Shown piece by piece: positions 38,899 through 49,816 of a stretch of 64,000 nucleotides of DNA. A model generated the notes under the pieces. That model saw only the letters and a program-made list of their open reading frames with translations, searched no databases and was not told the DNA's origin. The stretch is taken from positions 310,001-374,000 of the forward strand of contig CP048724.1 in assembly GCA_022641835.1 (NCBI GenBank). Direction: 5' to 3'. Position 1 is the first letter of the stretch, and the number at the start of each line of letters is the position of its first letter. Origin of the DNA: Petasospora fabianii (taxonomy: Eukaryota > Ascomycota > Saccharomycetes > Phaffomycetales > Wickerhamomycetaceae). Made by a program: the position numbers and the translations under genes.

Positions 38899-40695
38899 AT
38901 GGCGAAACTTCATCAGTTTGATTACATCTTCGCCATCACCATGATCTTTGCGTTCTTGGACGCTTGGAACATTGGTGCTAATGATGTCGCTAACTCTTTT
39001 GCCTCATCTGTCTCATCTCGTTCCCTTAAATATTGGCAAGCTATGATCCTTGCTGCAATGATGGAATTCCTTGGTGCAGTCCTCGCTGGTTCTCGTGTCT
39101 CTGATACAATTAAATCTAAGATTATCGACGTTAGTGTCTTCTCCGAGGACCCAGCTACGCTTATGCTTACTATGGCTTGTGCCCTTGTTGGTTCCTCTGT
39201 GTGGTTGTCTATTGCCACTTCTATCGGTATGCCAGTCTCTACTACACATTCGATTGTTGGTGCCGTTATTGGTGCTGGTATTGCCGCTGTTGGTGCTGAT
39301 CATATTCATTGGGGTTGGGGTGGTTTCTCACAAATCGTTGCCTCTTGGTTCATTGCCCCACTTATTGCTGGTGGTTTTGCATCTATTATCTTTTTGGTGT
39401 CTAAGTATGGTGTTCTTGAGAGAAAGAACAGACTTAGAAATGGTTTATTCTTTTTGCCAATCTTGATATTTATCACTTTTGCCATTTTGACTATGCTTAT
39501 CGTTTGGAAAGGTGCTCCAAACCTTAACTTGGATGATTTGTCTGAAGGTGCCATTATTGGTTCCATCTTTGGTGTTGGTGCTGTTGCTGCCACTTTGCAC
39601 ATGATCTTCTTGCACCCATACTTGAAGAGAAGAATTATTCATGAGGATTGGAGACTTAAATGGTACCACGCCTTTGCCGGTCCAATTTACTACTTCAAAT
39701 CCACTGATGACATCCCACCAATGCCAGAAGGTGTTGATATCGTTCCAGATTACTATAAGGGTAAGAGACATCTTCAAGAAGATGGTAGTACCACTGGTGA
39801 AACTGATGCTGATTCTGTTAACAAGAACAATGCTCAAGTTGATGTTTCATCCGAGGATAAGAATGTTGCCTTTGACCAAGATTTGGAGAAATTGCAATCT
39901 AAGTATGAATCTGTCGATTCCACTAATGCTGCTAATGCTAGATCTGGTGATGATAAGACAAATGTTTCCCCATTGGAGAAGAAGCAAACCACAAGACAAC
40001 TTTGGTGGTCTATGCTTAAGGTTCCATCCCAGTGGCCAAAGCTTATTTGGTTGGTTTTGATTCATGGTTGGACTCAGGATGTTATTGGAAGTCAGATGAA
40101 TAACAATGCTCTTTCTGGAAACATGGCTGATATGCATGGAAGAGCCAAGTATTACGATAACAAGGTTGAATATCTTTTCTCCTTGCTTCAGGCTGTTACT
40201 GCTTGTACAATGTCCTTTGCTCACGGTTCTAACGATATTGCTAACGCTGCTGGTCCATTGTCTACTGTTTATCAGATTTGGACTACCAACGTTGTTGACT
40301 CTAAGGCTCAAGTTCCAATTTGGGTTCTCTGTTACACCGCTGGTGCACTTGTTATTGGTATCTGGACTTATGGTTACAACATTATGAGAAATTTGGGTAA
40401 CAGATTGACTTTGCAATCTCCATCTCGTGGTTTCTCTATTGAACTTGGTGCTGCTGTTACTACTGTTATGGCTACACAATTGGCTATTCCAGTCTCCACT
40501 ACACAATCTGCTGTTGGTGCCACTGTGTTTGTTGGTATTTGTAACAAGGATCTTAAGGCTGTTAACTGGAGAATGGTTTCCTTCTGTTACTTGGGTTGGT
40601 TTGTCACATTGCCATGTGCTGGTCTCATTGCTGGTATCTTGAACGGTATCATTTTGAATGCACCAAGTGCTGGTGAGCAGTACACTATGTCCTGA
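38899..40695 (+). CDS. PHO89: Plasma-membrane phosphate transporter (PHO89, PiT family)
   Basis: 598 residues. Sodium-coupled inorganic phosphate symporter, normally induced by phosphate starvation. Two inverted PiT halves: the first with FLDAWNIGANDVANSFASSVSSRSL and IGMPVSTTHSIVGAVIGAG, the second with CTMSFAHGSNDIANAAGPLSTVY and AIPVSTTQSAVGATVFVG; these GANDVANSF and HGSNDIANA motifs define the family. About twelve transmembrane helices flank a central hydrophilic loop (about residues 290-380, QEDGSTTGETDADSVNKNN). The ATG at 38899 (MAKLHQFDYIF) is the family-type start; the frame upstream has no ATG. Confidence 0.95.
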   Translation: MAKLHQFDYIFAITMIFAFLDAWNIGANDVANSFASSVSSRSLKYWQAMILAAMMEFLGAVLAGSRVSDTIKSKIIDVSVFSEDPATLMLTMACALVGSSVWLSIATSIGMPVSTTHSIVGAVIGAGIAAVGADHIHWGWGGFSQIVASWFIAPLIAGGFASIIFLVSKYGVLERKNRLRNGLFFLPILIFITFAILTMLIVWKGAPNLNLDDLSEGAIIGSIFGVGAVAATLHMIFLHPYLKRRIIHEDWRLKWYHAFAGPIYYFKSTDDIPPMPEGVDIVPDYYKGKRHLQEDGSTTGETDADSVNKNNAQVDVSSEDKNVAFDQDLEKLQSKYESVDSTNAANARSGDDKTNVSPLEKKQTTRQLWWSMLKVPSQWPKLIWLVLIHGWTQDVIGSQMNNNALSGNMADMHGRAKYYDNKVEYLFSLLQAVTACTMSFAHGSNDIANAAGPLSTVYQIWTTNVVDSKAQVPIWVLCYTAGALVIGIWTYGYNIMRNLGNRLTLQSPSRGFSIELGAAVTTVMATQLAIPVSTTQSAVGATVFVGICNKDLKAVNWRMVSFCYLGWFVTLPCAGLIAGILNGIILNAPSAGEQYTMS

Positions 40696-41913
40696 GTTTT
40701 TGAGTGTCATCCTTTATACTTTTTGTCTTTTTTTCAATTCTTGCATCATTACGAGGCAGCTAATGCCTCTGTGATGTATATTCATTCTTTGTCTTGTCAG
40801 ATTTGTTTCATTTCGTTCACTTACTCACTCACTCACTCACTCACTCACATATATACTGACCTCGCCAAATTTTCACATGGGGGTTTTCTTTCTTATATAA
40901 CACACAAAAGGTTGATGTTTAATTCCTATAGATTTCCTTGGGTTTACTTTATATCTTGTAGTTTGTTGAAGAACCCTATACTAAGCTAAGCCCTAGTTTA
41001 TTTCGGCTATAATCGGAGTATACACTTTAGCTTATGTAAGCTCGCGACTACGCGACTACGCGAAAACGTTTTATGCCTGTGCAATGGCCTGATGGGATCC
41101 GCTGCAGGGCGATAACGGCTGAGACGGAGGGATAGGCCAATGGAAGCAATGGGAAATATAAGCGTGTGTGTGTTTATATATTGTAGAGTTGTGTTGATTG
41201 TTTATTAGTTGGTTGGTGTTTGACCGTAGTCAATGGCATCAGAGACCAAAGAGACTGTCCGATATACCCAGTACATCACACCCAAATCATACTCTCAAAA
41301 TAGTGTATATAGCGCACAGCGCACGTCAGGAAGTAAGTCCTCCATCCAGGCGAGGGGTCACGTAACCATCACATCAGCCGATGGGGGAGCGAAGGGCTCC
41401 CCCAATGGCCATACTACGTTAGTCTGTATCTGTGTCTGTATCGTGTTTGTCTCATTGACACCCATATATCTGTTCAATACATATAGACTTTTAACTCATC
41501 GGAACTTTCTTGCCGAGGTTCACGTTAAACGGTTAAAACTCTCCTCTTTCTTACTCCTTCTTTCCTCCCCCCCACGTACAGTTAGGATTCAATGTGGCCG
41601 TAGGGTTGCGAGCCGGCCCCGTTTGAAGAGTTCGCGATTACAGAGAAAGCGATATGATTGGCTCATAGTCAAAGTGTTTACGTAAGCAGTATACTATAGC
41701 TTACACTATGGTGACATAAGCATATCAGGGCTCACAACGCTGGGGTGCAGCGGGAGGTCATTCAACCTTAGGATTTGGACGGCTCGATTATATAAAAGGG
41801 CAGCGTCGGATCCATGCGTTGAAATATCATAACAAAATACATAGAAATTGTCTTGTTATCCCATCACCAACCCAACTCTTGTCGGATCCCACCACATAAA
41901 CACAACCAACACA
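40696..41913. other. Intergenic PHO89-MDH1 with simple repeat, CGCG sites and a doubtful 150-codon frame
   Basis: An (ACTC)n tract lies at about 40819-40848. ACGCGACTACGCGACTACGCGAAAA-type repeats (three CGCGA cores, about 41042-41064) resemble MCB/SCB sites. An ATG frame at 41233-41685 (MASETKETVRYTQYI, one hydrophobic segment LVCICVCIVFVSLTPIYLF) matches nothing I know and contains a GTAAGT at about 41331; confidence that it is a gene is low. The MDH1 TATA box (ATTATATAAAAGG) is at about 41788. Confidence 0.4.
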
Positions 41914-42921
41914 ATGTTCAGTAGAATCGCAAAGAGATCCTTCTCCTCCTCCGCCGCCGCTAACTACAAGGTTGCCGTTCTCGGCGCCGCTGGTGGTATT
42001 GGTCAACCATTGTCCCTTCTCCTTAAGCTCAACCACCGTGTTACCGATTTGTCCCTTTACGATATTAAGGGAGCTAAGGGTGTCGCAGCTGATATCTCTC
42101 ATATCCCAACAAACTCTAAGGTTGAAGGTTTCAGCCCAGAGGAGCAAGAGGGCCTCTCTAAGGCCCTCTCTGGTGCCGACGTTGTTCTCATCCCAGCTGG
42201 TGTTCCAAGAAAACCAGGTATGACTAGAGATGATTTGTTCAACATCAATGCCTCTATCGTTCGTGACTTGGCTTCTGCTTGTGCTGACTCTTGTCCAAAC
42301 GCTGCTGTTCTCGTGATTTCTAACCCAGTTAACTCCACTGTTCCAATTGTTCGTGAAGTCCTTAAGCAAAAGGGTGTTTACAACAAGGACAAGCTCTTTG
42401 GTGTCACCACTTTGGATGTTCTTAGATCCTCTCGTTTCCTCTCTGAGGTCGTCGGTACTGACCCAACCACTGAGAAGGTTACCGTTGTCGGTGGTCACTC
42501 TGGTCTCACTATTGTCCCATTGCTCTCTCAGACTAAGCACAAGGACCTTAAGCCAGATGTTAGAGATGCTCTTATCCACAGAATTCAATTCGGTGGTGAT
42601 GAAGTTGTTCAGGCTAAGAACGGTGCCGGTTCCGCTACACTCTCCATGGCTCAAGCTGGTGCTAGATTTGCCTCTGCTGTGTTGAAGGGTCTTGATGGTG
42701 AGAGAGATATCATTGAGCCAACTTTTGTTGAGAACCCAATCTACAAGGATGAAGGTATTGACTTCTTTGCTACTAACGTCACTTTGGGTCCACACGGTGT
42801 TGCTAAGATTCACGACCTCGGTAACCTTGCTGACTACGAGGAGGAGATGATTAACACCGCTAAGGAGACTTTGAAGAAGAACATCGTTAAGGGTCAGGAG
42901 TTTGTCACTGCTTCCAAGTAA
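41914..42921 (+). CDS. MDH1: Malate dehydrogenase, mitochondrial
   Basis: 335 residues. NAD-dependent TCA-cycle enzyme. The presequence [17 protein letters not shown] leads into the dinucleotide fold [20 protein letters not shown]. Substrate/catalytic motifs: [43 protein letters not shown] and [15 protein letters not shown] (catalytic His). The presequence and lack of a C-terminal SKL select the mitochondrial form. The C-terminus GQEFVTASK is normal for Mdh1. Confidence 0.96.
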   Translation: MFSRIAKRSFSSSAAANYKVAVLGAAGGIGQPLSLLLKLNHRVTDLSLYDIKGAKGVAADISHIPTNSKVEGFSPEEQEGLSKALSGADVVLIPAGVPRKPGMTRDDLFNINASIVRDLASACADSCPNAAVLVISNPVNSTVPIVREVLKQKGVYNKDKLFGVTTLDVLRSSRFLSEVVGTDPTTEKVTVVGGHSGLTIVPLLSQTKHKDLKPDVRDALIHRIQFGGDEVVQAKNGAGSATLSMAQAGARFASAVLKGLDGERDIIEPTFVENPIYKDEGIDFFATNVTLGPHGVAKIHDLGNLADYEEEMINTAKETLKKNIVKGQEFVTASK

Positions 42922-43274
42922 ACTGATTTCAACAAGACAAAAGAAAAAATTAGATTTGCTTAATGATGCTTGATGACTTATACACATGGCTTACAAAGAA
43001 AGAAATCATATGATTGATTCTTTTATTTATATTCCAATTTACTCCTACTTTTTTTTCCCTTCCCCCCATTTCTTCAGATGGGTTGAGAACACTTTCAACC
43101 TTTCATATTTATTGGGTATCAAGATTCAATCTTGAGTATTCTTAACTGGGGGTTCGCAAGAAGACCCAGTTTGTACTTGGATAACTGGATACCAAAATTC
43201 ACACTGTTCATAGGTTTACACACTGTTAATTGTAGCTGAATGAATTAGAGAGTATCATATAAGACATGTAATAT
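42922..43274. other. Convergent 3' region
   Basis: 353 bp between MDH1 and the unknown gene on the other strand. AT-rich with T- and C-runs near 43050-43070; no gene seen. Confidence 0.5.
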
Positions 43275-44621
43275 CTATATCTTGCTACCATTTAGATCAC
43301 GGCATGAAATTTGACCTGATTCGATCTTCAACTTGTGAAATTTATTCATCATGCTCTCCATTCGTGAGGCAAAGTCAGGGATGAGATTGACCTGTTGAGT
43401 TGTCGGTGCTTTTTTGACACCTGGAAGTCTTGAAGGAATCATGATGAAAGGCGAGGAGTCCACAACCATCATTTCCGGAGTAGGCGAGCTAATAGAAGAC
43501 TCTGTCTCTATAGGACTCATAAGAGGAGCTCCCGACGATGAACCTTGAGACTGAAAGTCAAAAGATGTTGGACTAGTAGACTTTGCCCGATACTTCAGAC
43601 TGTCAAAGGGACTATAAACAGATGAGGCCGGTAAAGGTTCATGCTCCAGAACAACCGTCAATCGAGATGCAATCAGCTTGGGCAGATGCTCATCAAGAAT
43701 CAATTCGTGACTACTTTGAATAGACCCAGAGAATTCACCAGAGATAATCAGTGGTGAGATGGAACTCGACAATAAAGCGCTATCAAAATGTGATATTGCA
43801 GTCGGTAGCATCGGTATCATCGAAACATCATCTTTCTCATCTAATGTTACCGAGTGTAGATCTAATTCATCATCTTGTTTCTCCTCAAGATGGTCTGCTT
43901 CATCAGTAACACTTATATCAATATCTGATCCGGCACTGATTACTGGTAGATCAAAGATTTGCTGTGATAACAGATTGAGTTGTTCCAAGTCCAATTCGTG
44001 TAAGGGGGCAAATATGGGTATCTGTTGTTGCCTCAGTTGTACTTGAATACCGGACTCCATCTTTTGCAGTTCAACAACGCTTTGTACTTCTTCAAATAGT
44101 TGTTTCATATTGCGAGTCTTGTATTCGTTATAGCAAGAGAGAGCATCACTCAAGGATGCCATGTTCAACTCACACAGCTTATCATCTTCTTGTTTACGGA
44201 ATTTCTGGAAAATGTTAAGCTTTTGGAACCAATGCTGTCTTTGTCTTGGATGCAGCTGAGTGTTATCCTTGTTCCCAGACTCACCACTACGGAGTGTGGT
44301 ATCGATTCCCTGGACTCCATGATCTCGATGGAAAAGACTGAGCTGTTGCCATTGCAGTTGCTGCAGTTGTTGATGTTGCCAATTTGCAGAATGAATGGCT
44401 CTAGTGGAGGCACATGTACTTGTCAATTCGCATTGTGAAGAGCCAGAGGATGAAACAGGGGAGAGCCCTTGAATGTTCAAAGTGGCCAAGACGGTTCGAT
44501 TAGGATTCACGGGGGACACCAGGGGCTTTAGCTGGATCGGTGATTGGTTCTCGGCATCTGATACTTCCGAAGGAGGATCCTCGAAGAAGATCGGTGGCCT
44601 TGAGCCACGAAGATGTGCCAT
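43275..44621 (-). CDS. Hypothetical Ser/Gln-rich protein
   Basis: 448 residues, not recognised. Mainly disordered: an N-terminal acidic/proline part (FFEDPPSEVSDAENQSP), a Gln-rich stretch (NWQHQQLQQLQWQQLSLF), a helical centre with basic then leucine-rich character (QHWFQKLNIFQKFRKQ; FEEVQSVVELQKMESGIQ), an acidic segment, then Ser/Pro-rich patches (SSISSPTPEMMVVDSSPF) with several SP sites. No membrane or signal segment. The pattern fits a regulatory or transcription-related protein, but no domain supports a call. Divergent from MOCS1. Confidence 0.6.
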   Translation of the reverse strand: MAHLRGSRPPIFFEDPPSEVSDAENQSPIQLKPLVSPVNPNRTVLATLNIQGLSPVSSSGSSQCELTSTCASTRAIHSANWQHQQLQQLQWQQLSLFHRDHGVQGIDTTLRSGESGNKDNTQLHPRQRQHWFQKLNIFQKFRKQEDDKLCELNMASLSDALSCYNEYKTRNMKQLFEEVQSVVELQKMESGIQVQLRQQQIPIFAPLHELDLEQLNLLSQQIFDLPVISAGSDIDISVTDEADHLEEKQDDELDLHSVTLDEKDDVSMIPMLPTAISHFDSALLSSSISPLIISGEFSGSIQSSHELILDEHLPKLIASRLTVVLEHEPLPASSVYSPFDSLKYRAKSTSPTSFDFQSQGSSSGAPLMSPIETESSISSPTPEMMVVDSSPFIMIPSRLPGVKKAPTTQQVNLIPDFASRMESMMNKFHKLKIESGQISCRDLNGSKI

Positions 44622-44988
44622 GGTCTTATGAAGTCAGGGAGCAAAACACTAAGAGACAGTAAGAAGTAACTCTCTCATCTCATCAAACCATAATCACCCA
44701 TCTCCCATCTCCCAGGTGCACCCATCCACTCAAGAACCACTCGAGATTATAGTTTCTCCACAAAAACCAATCTATTACTTTATCAATCATCACCATGGTA
44801 ACACCCCTTCAAATCTATTACCATGACGATTATTTGCCCGTGAATCTGTCATTTCGGACTTTCAGCGGAGATTAAACAAATCAATGATTGTGACTCGAGT
44901 TTTCCATCTTCGCCACTTTTCTCCCTTGTGCCAAACCCGTTAATTAGCAGCGACGATAGAGAGAGAGAGAGAGAGGATCATCAGAAGT
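44622..44988. other. Divergent promoter between unknown gene and MOCS1
   Basis: 367 bp, no gene. A (GA)n tract (about 44958-44974) is in the MOCS1 leader. No nitrate-regulator site could be asserted. Confidence 0.4.
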
Positions 44989-46740
44989 ATGAAACCAACA
45001 AGTCTCCTGCGACACGCTTCTGCGGCAGCACAGAGTTCACTCACAAATACCGCCTCACGTCGTTGGGACGCTATCAGGAACGCCAAACCGTTATCGCACT
45101 TCCTTACAGACTCGTTTAACCGCACGCACGACTACCTTCGAATTAGCATCACAGAACGTTGCAACTTGAGATGTCTCTATTGTATGCCAGAGGAAGGTGT
45201 TCCGCTTCAGCACGAGGATAAGATCTTGAAGACGGATGAGATTGTCGAGCTGGCGAAGATCTTTGTTAAGCAAGGTGTGAGAAAGATCAGACTCACTGGT
45301 GGTGAGCCTACGATTCGCAAGGATATTGTTGAGATCGTGACGAGATTGGGACAGATCCCAGGTGTGGAGGAGTTGTGTTTGACTTCTAATGGAATCGCAT
45401 TGCATAGAAAGTTGCCAAAGTTGGCACAGGCAGGGTTGACTGCTGTGAATCTATCGCTTGATACTCTTGTCGAGGGAAAATTTGTGATGATCACTAGAAG
45501 AAATGGATTGCAAAATGTGATGAAGAGTTTGGAAACGGCTCTGCAGTTGGGGATCCCAAAAGTGAAGTTGAACGTTGTGGTGATAAAAGGGCTCAATGAT
45601 GATGAAATTCTAAAATTTGTCAGATTGGCTCAGTATTACCCATTAGAGATCAGATTCATTGAATATATGCCATTCGATGGTAACAAATGGGAACTTGACA
45701 AAGTGATGAGCTTCAGTGCAATCATGGATATTATCAGATCCGAGTATCCTGTTGTGAACAGACAGACACACAAGTATGGAGAAACTTCCAAAGTGTTTGA
45801 TATTCCCGGATTTCAAGGCCGTATTGGGTTTATCTCATCCATGACTGATGATTTCTGTGCTGATTGCACCAGATTGAGACTCACATCAGATGGTAACTTG
45901 AAAGTTTGTCTGTTTGATAACGGTGAAGTGTCATTGAGAGACATGCTTAGATCTAATGCTAGTGAGGATGAGATTTTGAACGTTATCGGCAGGGCCGTAA
46001 AGGGTAAGAAGGAGAAACATGCAGATTTAGACGAACTTCATTTGCAAAAGAATAGACCTATGACACTCATTGGTGGGTGAGTTTCCGAATAACAGATAAT
46101 TTTTCCGACAAACTGGTTACTAACAAACATTTTTGCAGGTAATGCTGGACACTACACCACCAAAAGACCAATTACACGTACCCTACCACCATTCATGTTG
46201 GGTGCCATGACCATTAACAACAGTGTTGGGGGTCAACACCTCCGTTTCTACTCTACCAAGCCTCAACTTACACATATAAATGAGAAGGGTGAAGCACGCA
46301 TGGTTGATATCTCCTCGAAGGAGATCACCAAGCGTCGTGCTAGTGCTGAAGGGTTCATTCGGTTTTCCACAACTTTGGCAATCTCTCAAATCACAGAGAA
46401 CACAAACAAGAAGGGCGATGTCTTAAGCATTGCTCGAATCTCTGGAATCTCAGCGATTAAAAAGACCCCAGATCTCATTATCCTATGTCATCCATTACCC
46501 TTGACCAAAGCTGAGATCTCTGTGGAGATTTTATCAGATACGGAGATGAGAGTGCTCAGTACGGCTCATTGTCAGGGAAAGACAGGCGTGGAGATGGAGG
46601 CACTTGTTGGGTGTACTACGGCGCTATTGAACATCTATGACATGTGCAAAGCCGTTGATAAACACATGGTGATTCATGGTGTGAGGGTTTTGAGTAAAGC
46701 TGGTGGAAAGAGCGACTTTGATGTTGCACAGGATAGTTGA
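44989..46740 (+). CDS. MOCS1: Molybdenum cofactor biosynthesis MOCS1/cnxABC-type protein (MoaA + MoaC), alternative splice junction
   Basis: Makes cyclic pyranopterin monophosphate from GTP, the first step of molybdenum cofactor synthesis, in mitochondria. The MOCS1A part (44989-46080) has a presequence (MKPTSLLRHASAAAQSS), radical-SAM cluster Cys58/62/65 (CNLRCLYC), TGGEP, and second cluster Cys290/293/307; it ends LIGG-stop. The MOCS1B/MoaC part (46139-46740) has KGEARMVDIS, LCHPLPLTK, TGVEMEAL and YDMCKAVDK. Acceptor TACTAAC...TTTTTGCAG ends at 46138. The donor GTGGGT at 46073 gives one 561-residue fusion (LIG-NAGHY). The canonical GTGAGT at 46077 gives LIGG then TAA. Unspliced RNA gives LIGG then TGA. 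Presequence-like LRFYSTKPQ starts the MoaC part, so internal cleavage or separate initiation at 46195 is possible. Confidence 0.9.
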
Positions 46741-48115
46741 GGGTGGGGGGATCAATTACGAGATCACTTTATTGAGTGTTATGATTGTAGATATATACGA
46801 CCCAAGGACCAGCCCCAATGGAAATCAAATATAGATTCCGATGATTTTGTTTTGCATTGACAAGCGAGGAGGTGGGCAACCGATCGTTTGTGGAATGTGG
46901 AGGTCTTGAATAACATACGAACGCGGTATTTGGTGCAAGAATGGCAATTGAAGCTGTTTACGGAGCCAGCATGCCCCTTAGGGTGCCAACTATCCCGCGC
47001 GGGATATGGCCAACCGGGTCGGCAAGGTTCCTTGATGAGGCAGCGGACGCAGAGACGCAGGGTACGTAAATGGATGTCTGAAAACGGAAACAACAGAAGA
47101 GTCAGATGATTACAAACAAACATTGACCCTAGTTTTAGGGTTTGACAGCCTAGACAACCCGGACAACTTTAAGCTCAAGCTCAAGCTCATGTTCTTAGTA
47201 GTGACCTTACCTTCACGCATTACGAAAACAATGACATTCTCTGTAGCGATGAGAATGTTGTTGTTTAGTAAAGACCTAAAGATCATCGGGTGTTCGGGTA
47301 ATTATCCTTCCGCGCACGGAAAACCCCGAGGGGACCACTTCCCGGGACCCCATTTCCGGTTAAAAATGAGGACCGAACTTTATTATGCATATTGACGCAG
47401 GTTTCAGCAGAGATTTAAATTTAGCCTTATTGTTGCCAGCCCTCAAGTGTCATCGAGCATCTCTTGAAACGGACTTCCGGTGCTTGGATAGCAACGGCGA
47501 GTAGTTCGTAAGGAGGCTAAAAAAAGAATCTGTCGGAGATTCCCCCATCAGGGGGAATCATTGTGCAGTTAGCTGTTGCTCAGGGCGGCATGAGGTGGGG
47601 CCATTCCATCACTCGTGGTGTGTTTGTGGTCTCCGTACATATGTTTGTATCAATTTATAGGGCTACTAGTGGTAGCCTTGATGCGGATGCGCGCGCTTCA
47701 TACGCTTCTTTGATCTCGAGTTCGTACACGTGTGGAAGACGAGCTTGGATGTTCATCTCATCAATGTCTACATATGATCACTCATGAACTGAAACCAGCC
47801 TCCTCATTACTCAACGCCTTGCAGATTTGGTTCGTAATGACGGACAAGGGGAAAAATAAACTGCCGCACCAATGCAGGACAACGAAAAGAAATGTGTAAT
47901 TCTGCAGGGTGCATGCAGGCATTACGTTTGGAGCCACACTACCAGCGTGGAAAAACATTGACATCACCTCCCGAAATTTTGGGGTATAAAGAGAGCATTG
48001 AATCCCCCCATTTTGATTTCCGAAACTCCGACTGTTTTTGTCTTCTCCTTCATCATCAGCAACACCAGCTTTCCACTCGCTCAAAAACAAAGCAATCAAA
48101 CAAAACTCTTATACA
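46741..48115. other. 1.37-kb intergenic region
   Basis: No gene recognised; the short frames (for example 46888-47109) look random and have overlapping counterparts on the other strand. CACGTG occurs at about 47728. The last 170 bases are the CWP1-like promoter, with a TATA-like GGGTATAAAGAG at about 47981. Confidence 0.5.
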
Positions 48116-48682
48116 ATGTTCACCAAGACTCTTGCCGCCCTTTCCTTCGCTGCTATTGCCCTCGCTGACTCCGAGACCTTTGGTTTGGTCATCATCAGAT
48201 CCGGTTCCCAGTACCAGTACTCCTCCATCTCCGTGAAGGATGGTAAGCTTGCTATCGGTACTGACAACTACGTTGAGGGTGTCATCACCGACTCTGGTCT
48301 TTTCAAGTTGTCTGACGGTTCTTACGCCGTTGTTAAGGATGATGGTATCTACACCGGTTCTGAGGGTTCATCTCCATTCTCCATCTCTGGTGGTTACTTG
48401 GCTTACGATGGTTCCCAGGCTTTCACCATCAACAACAACGACCTTGTTGCCGGTTCTGGTAACACCCCAGTCGCTTTGAGAGCTGCTCTTTCCTCCGGTT
48501 CTGCCGCTCCTGACTTCTCTCCAAAGGGTGGTGACTCCCCAAAGAAGCCATCTTCTAACTCTTCTAACGACACCACCACCACCACACACACTATTACCTA
48601 CCAGACCGCGAACGGTGCTAACGCCTTGACTGGTGCTGGTATGGGTGCCGCTATTGCCGCCGCTGCTGCCTTCTTGATCTAA
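48116..48682 (+). CDS. CWP1-like GPI cell-wall mannoprotein
   Basis: 188 residues. Signal peptide MFTKTLAALSFAAIALA, then a beta-rich domain related to S. cerevisiae Cwp1 (DSETFGLVIIRSGSQYQYSSI; GVITDSGLFKLSDGSYAVVKDDGIYTG; PVALRAALSSGSAAPDFSP), a Ser/Asn/Thr linker, and a C-terminal GPI signal (NGANALTGAGMGAAIAAAAAFLI). Shorter than Cwp1 (239) because the Ser-rich stalk is reduced. It should be linked to beta-1,6-glucan of the wall. Strong codon bias suggests high expression. Family call is firm, exact orthology less so. Confidence 0.85.
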   Translation: MFTKTLAALSFAAIALADSETFGLVIIRSGSQYQYSSISVKDGKLAIGTDNYVEGVITDSGLFKLSDGSYAVVKDDGIYTGSEGSSPFSISGGYLAYDGSQAFTINNNDLVAGSGNTPVALRAALSSGSAAPDFSPKGGDSPKKPSSNSSNDTTTTTHTITYQTANGANALTGAGMGAAIAAAAAFLI

Positions 48683-49816
48683 ATCAATTAGTATCTAGCT
48701 AACGCAAATAACGAACTCATAATGCCCGGTTTTTTCTCTTCTCTTTACTATGTTAAACTATTATATTTACTTCTTCGAATGTCTTTTTAGATTAAACGTT
48801 TTTGTCCATTAATTCTCTTGCAGTAGTGATCCTTTATATCAAACGCCTTTCCAATTCATCATCAACACCAGTAGGTCTCTTGCAGTAGCGCACTCGCCTA
48901 TTACCTTCATATCTCGCTTATTCATCAATCTCATAAGGAGAACTGGAAAACCCTAGCTCTAAACCACACCATGCTAACATTCTAAGGTGTACAAAGAAGG
49001 TCTCAGATGTGCAGCCAGTAAGCAATTTCAGGCGTCCTATGTCCTATACCCAACCAGGTACACGGCCAGCACATCATCAGTAGATCTACATCTGCCTAGA
49101 CTTTTCAAACAATAACCAAAAACAATAACAGCCAGCACTACACCCCAAGTACGAAGGAAGAACTGCACAACGGGGTATACGTATTACCAACCACTGAAAA
49201 ACCATGAATAGAGGAAGACTCACCAGGTGACTGGAATGCGACCAAAAATAAATTTTCGGGAAAACAAACAATATGCAGGACCCCGACGCGCTGTGACGTC
49301 ACACTAACGTCAAAATCTCCCGAGTGCGGAGTAGCGGACTTTGAGGAAGAAAGGGTTTTGAAAAAAGACTCTTCATTTTTTCGGGTGGTTCATCTCGAGA
49401 TGGCTCTCTTAAGCGAAATGTTAGCAAGTACTCGGTTATGGGGTTGAGCATTGGGTCGTATAATCTGTATTTACAGCAGTAAGTACACTCCACTGGCGGT
49501 ATCGTCATACTCGCATCTCAGCAACTGCCGAAAATAGTACATCAGCCAGCACTAAGCACGTTAAATGCATCATCCCACTTTAATCACCTGCATGAATCGC
49601 CTCAGTGTTTACAAATTGTACAGGGGTTACGCCCTGGATGATCATTTTATCTTCCTTGCTTAATAAAAATAAACTGCAACCGACCAGCGAACAATTTCAT
49701 CGTCTTGTATATATAGTTATCATCCTCAACTGGCTTGGCCTCGAGGTCTGTACTACCTCTCTTCTATCAATCTCTATACTCTCAACACCCACTCATTCAC
49801 AACTCACATAGTGAAA
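48683..49816. other. 1.1-kb intergenic region
   Basis: AT-rich, no gene seen. A TATA-like TATATATAG near 49708 precedes the secreted-protein gene at 49817. Confidence 0.5.

Noticed and set aside
41827-42987. 386-codon minus-strand frame
   Set aside because: Antisense shadow of MDH1 created by codon bias.
46888-47123. Overlapping frames on both strands
   Set aside because: Neither shows domain, conserved motif or plausible composition; treated as intergenic.
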